6,137 nucleotides of DNA, from positions 1-6,137 of the forward strand of contig JAUWZY010000057.1 of assembly GCA_030615045.1 (NCBI GenBank), given 5' to 3'. Under the pieces are notes generated by a model, which saw only the letters and a program-made list of their open reading frames with translations, was not told the DNA's origin and did no database searches. Each line of letters opens with the position of its first letter. Position 1 is the stretch's first letter. A program made the position numbers and the translations under genes. Below are positions 1 through 5,066 of this stretch, in pieces. The stretch comes from Chloroflexota bacterium (GTDB lineage Bacteria > Chloroflexota > Dehalococcoidia > SZUA-161 > JAUWZY01).

Positions 1-787
1 TTTCGGCTTCATCGAAAGTTGCCAAAAGCTGATCGAAGTCGTGCCCATTGACCTCGATGACATGCCAGCCAAAGGAGCGCCACTTCTCCGCCAGGGGCTC
101 GGTGTCCATCACATCACAGGTCCAGCCATTTATCTGCTGCCTGTTTTTGTCCACAATGGCCACGATGTTATCCAATTTGAAATGGGCTGCCGCCATAGCT
201 GCCTCCCAGACCTGCCCCTCATCACACTCACCATCGCCCAGAAGGACATACACCCGGTAGTCTCTGCTGTCGAGGCGACCAGCCAGGGCGATGCCGATGG
301 CGAAAGAAAGACCCTGACCCAATGCCCCGGCCGACATCTCCACCCCCGGGGTCTCGGTCATATCGGTGTGTCCCTGGAGCCGGCTGTCCAGTTTCCTCAA
401 AGTGGAAAGCTCCTCAATGGGGAAATAGCCACTTTCGGCCAGTGCCGCATAAAGCGAGGGGGCAGCATGACCCTTGCTCAGGACAAAGCGATCGCGGTCC
501 TCCCAGTGCGGATTTGTTGGATCGTGACGCATGACCCTGAAGAGTAGCGAAGTGACGATCTCGGCTGCCGACAGGAAGCCTCCGGGGTGCCCGCTGCCTG
601 CCTTGCCCGTCATGGTGACAATGTGTCGGCGCAGGGTCTTGGCCATTTTGCTCAATTCAGCCAGGGATAGGGCTGGGGCCAAAGTCAAACCTTCTCCAGT
701 AGATGCAAAAAAGGCCTCGGTTGTGCTTGGCGCCGAGGCCCCTGGGTCCGGAGGCTTTTCACCCCCTCTGCGCTCTGATAAAGGCAT
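1..787 (-). CDS. Transketolase, N-terminal (TPP-binding) subunit, 3' end outside window
   Basis: Thiamine-diphosphate half of a split transketolase, which would pair with a separate C-terminal (pyrimidine-binding) subunit, probably encoded just beyond the left edge. It moves two-carbon ketol units in the non-oxidative pentose phosphate pathway, in the cytosol. The 262 visible codons show GSGHPGG (about residues 64-70), SKGHAAPSLY (104-113), and the TPP motif GDGECDEG (184-191) running to DKN (213-215). Start choice is uncertain. ATG at 787 has a GGGAG site 6 nt upstream and lies just downstream of a strong promoter, but it adds a 33-residue Pro/Ser/Gly-rich tail not usual for the family. TTG at 688 (GGAG 5 nt upstream) or TTG at 682 would give a conventional N-terminus starting near LAELSKMAKTLRR. 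An in-frame TAG directly precedes ATG 787, so the gene cannot start further upstream. A hairpin with a T-run lies inside the disputed segment. Product assignment is firm; start is moderate. Confidence 0.93.
   Translation of the reverse strand, partial: MPLSERRGGEKPPDPGASAPSTTEAFFASTGEGLTLAPALSLAELSKMAKTLRRHIVTMTGKAGSGHPGGFLSAAEIVTSLLFRVMRHDPTNPHWEDRDRFVLSKGHAAPSLYAALAESGYFPIEELSTLRKLDSRLQGHTDMTETPGVEMSAGALGQGLSFAIGIALAGRLDSRDYRVYVLLGDGECDEGQVWEAAMAAAHFKLDNIVAIVDKNRQQINGWTCDVMDTEPLAEKWRSFGWHVIEVNGHDFDQLLATFDEAE
707..740 (-). terminator. Intrinsic-terminator-like hairpin in the 5' part of the transketolase gene
   Basis: Read on the minus strand, GGCCTCGG (740-733), a 12-nt loop (732-721) and CCGAGGCC (720-713) form a perfect 8-bp GC-rich stem followed directly by TTTTTT (712-707). 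G-T pairs could lengthen it into the T-run. The plus strand lacks a T-run on the other side, so it is oriented to act on the transketolase transcript. It lies about 60 nt after the predicted transcription start and 10 nt before a second possible ribosome binding site (GGAG, 697-694). If translation starts at ATG 787, the hairpin is inside codons 16-27 (the T-run encodes Phe-Phe). If it starts at TTG 688, it is a classic leader attenuator. The shape is seen directly; function is inferred. Confidence 0.6.
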
Positions 788-793
788 CTATCG

Positions 794-798
794 CTCCC
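794..798 (-). promoter_or_regulatory. Ribosome binding site for transketolase start at 787
   Basis: GGGAG on the minus strand, 6 nt before ATG 787. With transcription predicted to begin near 799, the whole leader would be only about 12 nt and consist almost entirely of this site. It is the main argument for the 787 start over TTG 688. Confidence 0.55.
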
Positions 799-805
799 TG
801 ATGGC

Positions 806-834
806 ATTATATCATCATCCCTCCCTTGTGTCCA
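806..834 (-). promoter_or_regulatory. Sigma-70-type promoter for the transketolase gene
   Basis: On the minus strand, TGGACA (834-829), a 17-nt spacer and a perfect TATAAT (811-806). Five of six -35 bases match consensus. Predicted transcription start is near 799. Its -35 box is 8 bp from the -35 box of the opposing promoter, so the two polymerases would compete for or share this site. Confidence 0.7.
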
Positions 835-842
835 TATCTCGC

Positions 843-872
843 TTGACCGAAAAAGAGCCAGCTTGCTATAAT
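843..872 (+). promoter_or_regulatory. Sigma-70-type promoter for the amidohydrolase-thpR pair, probably leaderless
   Basis: TTGACC (843-848), an 18-nt spacer and a perfect TATAAT (867-872). The expected start about 7 nt after the -10 box falls at 878-880, on the GTG start codon at 879-881. There is no room for a Shine-Dalgarno sequence, so a leaderless mRNA is the simplest reading. Confidence 0.7.
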
Positions 873-878
873 CGCAGG

Positions 879-1712
879 GTGATCATAGACTTCCATACCC
901 ATATCTTCCCACCCCAGGTTAAGGAAAATCGCTCCTATTATCTAAAGCGTGACCCTTGTTTTGCCACCCTTTACTCTGATGACAAAGCGAAACTGGTCAC
1001 TGCCGAAGAGCTCATCCTGAGCATGAATCGGGCTGGGATTGACCGTTCCGTGGTCTTGAACATCGGCTGGGCCAGCGCCGAGCTCTGCCGCTGGAGCAAT
1101 GATTATATCTTGGAGTCTGTGAGGCGGTATCCGGAGCAACTCATCGGCTTTTGCTCCATTCAGCCCCGGGATAGCGAGGCAGTGGCTGAGCTCGAGCGCT
1201 GCAGCCGGGGAGGGATCCGGGGCATCGGGGAGATGAGGTCTGATATCCAGGGCTTTGACATAGGTGACAAAGCGACCATGGCGCCCATTGCCGAGGTGGC
1301 ACAAAGGCATGGACTCATTATTTCGAGCCATGCCTCGGAGCCAGTAGGGCATTCCTATCCAGGGAAGGGGGCTATCACCCCTGAGGTCCTCTATCAATTC
1401 ATAGCCAATTTCCCTGGCTTGCGCATCGTTCTCGCTCACTGGGGCGGGGGGCTGCCCTTCTATGCCTTGATGCCCGAGGTCGCTGCGGCACTAAGGAACG
1501 TCCACTTCGATACCGCGGCTTCGCCCTTTCTCTATTACGACCAAGTGTGCCAACATGTCGTCCAGCTTGTGGGCGCTGATAAGATACTCTTCGGCAGCGA
1601 TTATCCCCTCATCGCTCCGGAAAGGGCTATCAAATGGATTACGTCTCTCGACTTGCCCCAGGAAGTCAAAAATAAGATCCTGGGAGAAAATGCGGAAAAG
1701 CTTTTGCTGTAG
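879..1712 (+). CDS. Metal-dependent amidohydrolase (amidohydrolase_2 / TIM-barrel family)
   Basis: A 277-residue hydrolase of the amidohydrolase-2 superfamily, which uses one or two metals in a TIM barrel for hydrolysis or decarboxylation. Substrate cannot be told from sequence. Metal-site landmarks appear in the usual order: HTH near the N-terminus (His6, His8), GEM (Glu118), SSHASE (His151), LAHWGG (His187) and FGSDYP (Asp241). The reading frame is open back to 531, but that part overlaps the divergent transketolase gene and the promoter. The HxH strand begins right at GTG 879 with no Shine-Dalgarno in front, so I choose that start. An upstream in-frame ATG at 801 and a TTG at 843 lack ribosome binding sites, and the TTG lies inside the -35 box. 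The gene ends 2 nt before thpR, implying co-transcription. Cytosolic: no signal peptide or membrane segment. Confidence 0.9.
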   Translation: MIIDFHTHIFPPQVKENRSYYLKRDPCFATLYSDDKAKLVTAEELILSMNRAGIDRSVVLNIGWASAELCRWSNDYILESVRRYPEQLIGFCSIQPRDSEAVAELERCSRGGIRGIGEMRSDIQGFDIGDKATMAPIAEVAQRHGLIISSHASEPVGHSYPGKGAITPEVLYQFIANFPGLRIVLAHWGGGLPFYALMPEVAAALRNVHFDTAASPFLYYDQVCQHVVQLVGADKILFGSDYPLIAPERAIKWITSLDLPQEVKNKILGENAEKLLL

Positions 1713-1714
1713 CC

Positions 1715-2311
1715 ATGGAGCAGATTCGGGCTTTTATCGCCATCGAGCTATCTGAAGAGCTTAAAGCGAGCCTGGCTCGGCTTCAGGAGCTGATTAAGCT
1801 GGGTTCGGAGTCATATGTCAAGTGGGTTGATATGCAAGGGGTGCACTTGACCTTGAAGTTCTTGGGCAACATCTCCGTGGACAAGGTCTCTGAGATAAGC
1901 AAAGCCATTGCCGAGGTGGCGAGTTCGGCGGCGTCTTTTCGCCTTGAGCTGACAGAGCTTGGGGCTTTCCCAAATTTAAAGGCACCCAGGGTAGCTTGGG
2001 TTGGGCTCGGCGGTGATCTGGAGAGCCTTCTCAGGCTACAAAGAGGCATTGATCAGGCCCTTATTCCCCTCGGCTTTCCTGCCGAGGCCAGAGCCTTTTC
2101 CCCGCACCTGACCTTGGGTCGTGTTCGTGACCAGGCGGCGGCACCGGAGCAGCGCAAGCTTGGGCAAAGGATGGCTTCGCTCAAGGTTCAAGGCCAGCCT
2201 TCGCTCTATGTGGACAAGGTTAACTTGATGAGGAGTCAACTGACAAGCAAAGGCGCCATCTATAGCCGCCTCAGTGCGGCGGAATTGCTCTTGCCAACAT
2301 CCTGGGCATAG
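1715..2311 (+). CDS. thpR: RNA 2',3'-cyclic phosphodiesterase (2'-5' RNA ligase family)
   Basis: A 198-residue protein of the 2H phosphoesterase superfamily. Family members open 2',3'-cyclic phosphate ends of RNA to 2'-phosphates and can join tRNA half-molecules through 2'-5' links in vitro; the physiological target is unsettled. Both signature HxT motifs are present: HLTLKFLG (His44, Thr46) and HLTLGRVR (His131, Thr133), at the usual spacing. The N-terminal RAFIAIELSEEL and the KAPRVAWVGL strand are also typical. Length matches the family, so the gene looks intact. The start codon follows the amidohydrolase stop by 2 nt and has no clear Shine-Dalgarno at proper distance, so translation probably depends on coupling to the upstream gene. 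Why an amidohydrolase and an RNA phosphodiesterase share a transcript is not evident. Confidence 0.93.
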   Translation: MEQIRAFIAIELSEELKASLARLQELIKLGSESYVKWVDMQGVHLTLKFLGNISVDKVSEISKAIAEVASSAASFRLELTELGAFPNLKAPRVAWVGLGGDLESLLRLQRGIDQALIPLGFPAEARAFSPHLTLGRVRDQAAAPEQRKLGQRMASLKVQGQPSLYVDKVNLMRSQLTSKGAIYSRLSAAELLLPTSWA

Positions 2312-2320
2312 TGTTATACT
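2291..2320 (+). promoter_or_regulatory. Promoter for the zinc-ribbon gene (extended -10)
   Basis: TTGCCA (2291-2296), an 18-nt spacer and TATACT (2315-2320), with a TG at 2312-2313 giving an extended -10 (TGT-TATACT). The -35 box lies in the last codons of thpR. Predicted start near 2327 leaves a leader of about 26 nt carrying a strong ribosome binding site. Confidence 0.6.
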
Positions 2321-2340
2321 GGGTGCGTTGATTTTTGGCG

Positions 2341-2346
2341 GGAGGT
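2341..2346 (+). promoter_or_regulatory. Ribosome binding site fixing the zinc-ribbon start
   Basis: GGAGGT, 6 nt before GTG 2353. It overlaps the upstream TTG (2335) that would otherwise give a slightly longer frame, and so supports GTG 2353 as the true start. Confidence 0.75.
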
Positions 2347-2352
2347 AGTTGC

Positions 2353-2565
2353 GTGGAATATGTTAGTTTTCCTAAATGTCTGAAGTGCAAGGTCGGTGAT
2401 CTCGTGCCTTTGTCCGACTTTGGCAGTCAAGGAGCGCCTATTCACTATAAGGCATGGGTCTGCACCAACCCAGATTGTGGCTTTAACATAAAGATCAGAA
2501 ATGGCGATGTCTATCTTAATGAGCCCATTTTAAGTGGGGTAGCGCATAGCTCTCGACTTCGCTGA
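2353..2565 (+). CDS. Small zinc-ribbon protein, function unknown
   Basis: A 70-residue protein with a four-cysteine zinc ribbon: CLKC (Cys9, Cys12) and CTNPDC (Cys37, Cys42), separated by a 24-residue strand-rich insert. Such ribbons bind one zinc ion and usually serve nucleic-acid or protein contacts; I do not recognise a named family and assign no function. The protein appears cytosolic and complete. The GTG start is chosen from a GGAGGT site 6 nt upstream; a TTG at 2335 overlaps that site and is less likely. The gene has its own extended -10 promoter and is probably transcribed separately from thpR, though read-through is possible. Its stop lies 3 nt from the stop of a sigma-factor gene relic on the opposite strand, so its 3' end abuts a rearranged region. 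Confidence 0.78.
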   Translation: MEYVSFPKCLKCKVGDLVPLSDFGSQGAPIHYKAWVCTNPDCGFNIKIRNGDVYLNEPILSGVAHSSRLR

Positions 2566-2568
2566 ATA

Positions 2569-2655
2569 TCACTCAGGATAATCCTCGAGCTTCTTCGAGC
2601 CGCCCGGGTAGCACAGTCTCCGTAGTGCCTGCCCAAAAGCATAAATACATCGCTC
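2569..2655 (-). pseudogene. Truncated relic of a second primary sigma factor gene (last 28 codons)
   Basis: Read on the minus strand from GAG 2655, the frame gives 28 codons ending at TGA 2571-2569. They align without gaps to the last 28 residues of the intact sigma factor in this window, stop codon included: 14 of 28 identical, including ALRxL, SKKL, DY and the final E. Over the last 60 nt, stop included, I count 46 identical bases. Several differences are silent (CTG/CTA, CGC/CGG, CCC/CCG, TCT/TCG, AAA/AAG), suggesting a paralogue that diverged while still functional, not a fresh copy. The first matching residues (ER) are followed by seven mismatched codons, so the 5' boundary is blurred. 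No start codon, helix-turn-helix or other sigma region remains. It overlaps the stop codon of the PEP-domain relic. Confidence 0.72.
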
Positions 2656-2863
2656 AGGGCCGGGGGGCTAACTTTTTTTTCAGGATAAAAATTGCCGCAT
2701 TGTTGCCATCGACCCTTACCCAATCACCTGTCTTGATCATCGAGGTCGCTTTGCCGGCGTTTACTATTGCCGGGATGCCAAACTCTCGACCGATGATGGC
2801 GGCATGGCATAGGGTGCCGCCAAAATCAACCACCTCTCCATCCCCTTTAAGCCCTGTTCCGGC
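2654..2863 (-). pseudogene. Truncated PEP-utilising enzyme mobile (phosphohistidine) domain relic
   Basis: Directly after the DUF2284 stop, in the same frame, 69 codons run to TGA 2656-2654. They contain the swivel-domain signature of PEP synthase and pyruvate phosphate dikinase: GGTLCHAAIIGREFGIPAIV with the phosphorylatable His, then KATSMIKTGDWVRVDG and a terminal hydrophobic FIL. The TCH-like Cys-His pair recalls PEP synthase. The order and C-terminal end fit the family, but the first part of the domain and any nucleotide- or pyruvate-binding domains are missing. There is no ATG in this frame and no ribosome binding site; a GTG at the GEVVDF segment would give only about 50 residues. I read it as a broken gene. 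The alternative is a C-terminal extension reached by stop-codon read-through of DUF2284, which is less likely. Confidence 0.75.
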
Positions 2864-3529
2864 TTACCAAACGAGGATCAGGCCAACGGAGATAGCACAA
2901 GGGACCGAGCTTGGGTCTGTGCTGCGACTAATGGGATAAACGTCCCATCCCGCCTTGGTGACTAGATTATAAACATCGATAGCCATCCCTTCTAACGCAG
3001 GCCTGGAGCGCAATGGGAATTTGCAGGTTCCGCCATCAAGCACCTGGCATCGCTCTCGCGCGCAAAAGGCGAGTTTGCATCCGTCACAGCCAAGACCGAT
3101 GGCCAGATGATAGCCATCGTGAAAGGCCATGTTCTCGACCTCGCCGGCGATATCGGAGGTCAGCTCGATCACTGGTATCCTTTCTGTCTTCCTCTCGCCA
3201 TCGGCGAAGTCCTCCGCCGGGATGGCATCGATCTTGAACAATATCGCCCAGCGATAGCGGGCAAACGCCTGCCGGATAAGGTCTACATCCGGGGTAAAGG
3301 GCGGGCAGGAAGGGGATGCCCCATAATACATACAGCGCGGGATATAGCATTTGAGCCTGACCCTTTCATCCACGGTGACCCAGTGCGCTGGTATGATCTT
3401 GGCACTTGTTGCCCCCAGTTCCAAAGCTGCCTGCCGATAGCGTTCCAGATCCGGTGTTATGGTTTCCGCGGCGGCCTCTTCGGCACGGAATAGCCTCGGC
3501 TTTTTTCTGGCCCCGAGTGCTACCACCAT
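2864..3529 (-). CDS. DUF2284 family predicted metal-binding protein
   Basis: A 221-residue cysteine-rich protein of the DUF2284 family, common in anaerobes and archaea; its biochemical role is unknown to me. Nine cysteines fall in clusters: Cys61, Cys66 and Cys75 (the CMYYGASPSCPPFTP segment), then Cys148, Cys151, Cys156, Cys161 and Cys169 (GCDGCKLAFCARERC and GGTCKFP), plus Cys211. This spacing suggests iron-sulfur or zinc binding. The C-terminal block RPALEGMAIDVYNLVTKAGW through SVGLILVW is the usual family ending, so the protein looks complete. No signal peptide or membrane segment. ATG 3529 is fixed by an AAGGAGGT site 6 nt upstream, and the gene starts 17 nt after rpoD ends, making it the third gene of a dnaG-rpoD operon. 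Just past its stop the frame continues into a PEP-domain relic. Confidence 0.85.
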   Translation of the reverse strand: MVVALGARKKPRLFRAEEAAAETITPDLERYRQAALELGATSAKIIPAHWVTVDERVRLKCYIPRCMYYGASPSCPPFTPDVDLIRQAFARYRWAILFKIDAIPAEDFADGERKTERIPVIELTSDIAGEVENMAFHDGYHLAIGLGCDGCKLAFCARERCQVLDGGTCKFPLRSRPALEGMAIDVYNLVTKAGWDVYPISRSTDPSSVPCAISVGLILVW

Positions 3530-3535
3530 TGTTTT

Positions 3536-3543
3536 ACCTCCTT
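3536..3543 (-). promoter_or_regulatory. Strong ribosome binding site for the DUF2284 gene
   Basis: AAGGAGGT on the minus strand, 6 nt before ATG 3529 and just after the rpoD stop (TAA, 3549-3547). An almost full anti-Shine-Dalgarno match for a gene of unknown function behind rpoD suggests substantial expression. Confidence 0.8.
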
Positions 3544-3546
3544 TTT

Positions 3547-5052
3547 TTACTCCAGATAATCCTTGAGCTTTTTAGAGCGGCTGGGGTGGCGCAGTTTGCG
3601 CAGTGCCTTGGCCTCGATTTGGCGGATGCGCTCTCTGGTAACGCCGAATTCACGGCCGACCTCTTCTAAGGTGCGGCTGCGCCCGTCTTCGAGACCAAAC
3701 CTCAGCTGCAGGACACGACGCTCACGAGGGGTCATGGTGTACAACACCTGCTCCACTTGTTCCTTGAGCAGTTGATAGGAAGCTGCCTCCGCTGGCGCTG
3801 TTGCCTTGCGGTCCTCGATGAAGTCACCGAGGCGACTGTTCTCATCCTCGCCAACGGGGATCTCCAGAGACACCGGCTCCTGGGTCATCTTGATGATCTC
3901 GCGCACCCGGTGCGGATGGAGCTCCATTTCTTTGGCGATCTCCTCAGTTGTCGGTTCCCGTCCGTATTCTTGAGATAGGCGGCGACTTGTTCTAATCAGC
4001 TTATTTATCGTCTCCACCATATGAACCGGGATGCGGATGGTGCGGGCCTGGTCTGCTATAGCTCTGGTGATCGCCTGGCGCACCCACCAGGTAGCGTATG
4101 TGCTGAATTTATAGCCCTTTCGGTAGTCGAACTTGTCCACGGCTCGGATAAGCCCGATGTTGCCCTCTTGGATCAGGTCTAAAAGCGTCAGCCCTCGTCC
4201 GATATACTTCTTGGCGATGCTGACCACAAGCCGCAGGTTGGCTTCGATGAGGTGCTTTGTGGCCCGCTCCCCATTCCACTTTATCCTTTCCAAATGGGCC
4301 CTCAGCCGCAACTCATAAGGCTCAATGGCAGCACGGAGAGCAGGCTCTGAGGCTAAGTTGACCAGCTCTGCAAATGAGCCTCGGCTGTTGATGATCTCCA
4401 CCAGCTCCGGGGGCAGGAGGGAGATATTAAGGGACAGATCGATCAAAGCATGTTCCACCTCACTTGGGGTGGCACCTGTTTTCCGGGCGATGACTACGGC
4501 CAGATAACGGTCGATCTCGCCATCAATGGCTTGCCTTAGTTCTGGGTCGAAAATCCCCTCTCGGAGGCCATTTGATGTTGACAGACTGAGCTCTCCCTCT
4601 AAGACCTCGATGAAGGGAGCGGCTTGACCGAACTCCGCCAGCATGGTTAGCGCCGTATCCACAGGGGAAGGAACATTGCCATATTTTTTCAGCCAATTCC
4701 CCTCGATTTTCTTAATATATTTCGTCTCATCTATCTTCCTGGCCAGAGATTTTTCCTGCCCCGCATTGAGCAGAGCTACTTGACCCATCTCCCTGAGATA
4801 CATGCGGACCGGGTCATCGGCTATCTCCTCCAGTTCCAATGCTGCCTCTGACTCCTCAATTTCAGGCTCTGCCTCCAGCTTTGGCGCCAGGGGCTCAATT
4901 TCAGCAGGAGGTATCTGAGGCCATAGCGGAGCTGGTTTATCCTCAGCCTCTTCCATCTCGCTCCTTGGGAGCTCGATATACATTTCCTCGTGTGCTCCTT
5001 GCTCCTCCTCGGCGGATTCCTCTGGATGCTTTAACTCCTCATGTTGATGCAT
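3547..5052 (-). CDS. rpoD: RNA polymerase primary sigma factor (RpoD/SigA)
   Basis: A 501-residue principal sigma factor that directs RNA polymerase to housekeeping promoters. Region 1.2 (about 79-111, DDPVRMYLREMGQVALL), a long non-conserved segment (about 112-265), region 2 (266-349, with RLVVSIAKKYIGRGLTLLDL, FDYRKGYKFSTYATWWVRQA and RTIRIPVHM), region 3 (350-425, including REPTTEEIA and the GEDENSRLGDFIED loop) and region 4 (434-497) appear in order. The -10 reading residues Gln326 and Thr329 in WWVRQAITRAI are present, as is the -35 helix VTRERIRQIE (Arg473, Glu474, Gln478), consistent with the promoters seen here. The first 78 residues are very acidic and proline-rich with no recognisable folded region 1.1. 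ATG 5052 has GGAGGG 6 nt upstream. It follows dnaG by 14 nt, the common primase-sigma operon order. Confidence 0.97.
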   Translation of the reverse strand: MHQHEELKHPEESAEEEQGAHEEMYIELPRSEMEEAEDKPAPLWPQIPPAEIEPLAPKLEAEPEIEESEAALELEEIADDPVRMYLREMGQVALLNAGQEKSLARKIDETKYIKKIEGNWLKKYGNVPSPVDTALTMLAEFGQAAPFIEVLEGELSLSTSNGLREGIFDPELRQAIDGEIDRYLAVVIARKTGATPSEVEHALIDLSLNISLLPPELVEIINSRGSFAELVNLASEPALRAAIEPYELRLRAHLERIKWNGERATKHLIEANLRLVVSIAKKYIGRGLTLLDLIQEGNIGLIRAVDKFDYRKGYKFSTYATWWVRQAITRAIADQARTIRIPVHMVETINKLIRTSRRLSQEYGREPTTEEIAKEMELHPHRVREIIKMTQEPVSLEIPVGEDENSRLGDFIEDRKATAPAEAASYQLLKEQVEQVLYTMTPRERRVLQLRFGLEDGRSRTLEEVGREFGVTRERIRQIEAKALRKLRHPSRSKKLKDYLE

Positions 5053-5058
5053 TATTCG

Positions 5059-5064
5059 CCCTCC
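5059..5064 (-). promoter_or_regulatory. Ribosome binding site for rpoD
   Basis: GGAGGG on the minus strand, 6 nt before ATG 5052 and starting 2 nt after the dnaG stop (TGA, 5069-5067). It sets the rpoD start and ties the two genes tightly together. Confidence 0.8.
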
Positions 5065-5066
5065 GT

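Larger units (their letters stand above)
2566..2863. other. Interval without an intact gene: convergent 3' ends and gene relics
   Basis: About 300 bp between the zinc-ribbon stop (plus strand) and the DUF2284 stop (minus strand). All of it is accounted for by the two minus-strand relics. I found no convincing transcription terminator for either convergent transcript. A plus-strand T8 run (2673-2680) follows a G-rich stretch but lacks a stem, and the CTCGA/TCGAG inverted repeat near 2585-2600 has no T-run and belongs to the sigma relic. Confidence 0.65.

Noticed and set aside
41..547. Plus-strand 168-codon open frame across the transketolase gene
   Set aside because: Antisense shadow of a clearly recognisable transketolase; no domain or ribosome binding site.
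531..878. N-terminal extension of the amidohydrolase frame back to ATG 531
   Set aside because: It overlaps the transketolase gene and its promoter on the other strand, has no family similarity and no ribosome binding site; the catalytic HxH strand begins at GTG 879.
942..1439. Minus-strand 165-codon open frame inside the amidohydrolase
   Set aside because: Antisense shadow of a conserved enzyme; no recognisable motif.
2523..2565. Possible third degenerate copy of the rpoD 3' end opposite the zinc-ribbon C-terminus
   Set aside because: A short match around GGGGTAGCGCA resembles rpoD, but it needs gaps and a stop codon and lies in the coding sequence of the zinc-ribbon protein; likely coincidence.
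2585..2600. CTCGA/TCGAG inverted repeat as terminator or operator
   Set aside because: Only 5 bp, no T-run on either side, and explained by the codons of the sigma relic.
2655..2680. Plus-strand terminator for the zinc-ribbon gene ending in T8
   Set aside because: The G-rich stretch before the T-run has no complementary arm nearby, so no credible stem forms.
2511..2723. Minus-strand 70-codon open frame through the relic region
   Set aside because: It is in a different frame from both relics and overlaps the zinc-ribbon gene; the relic frames explain the sequence better.
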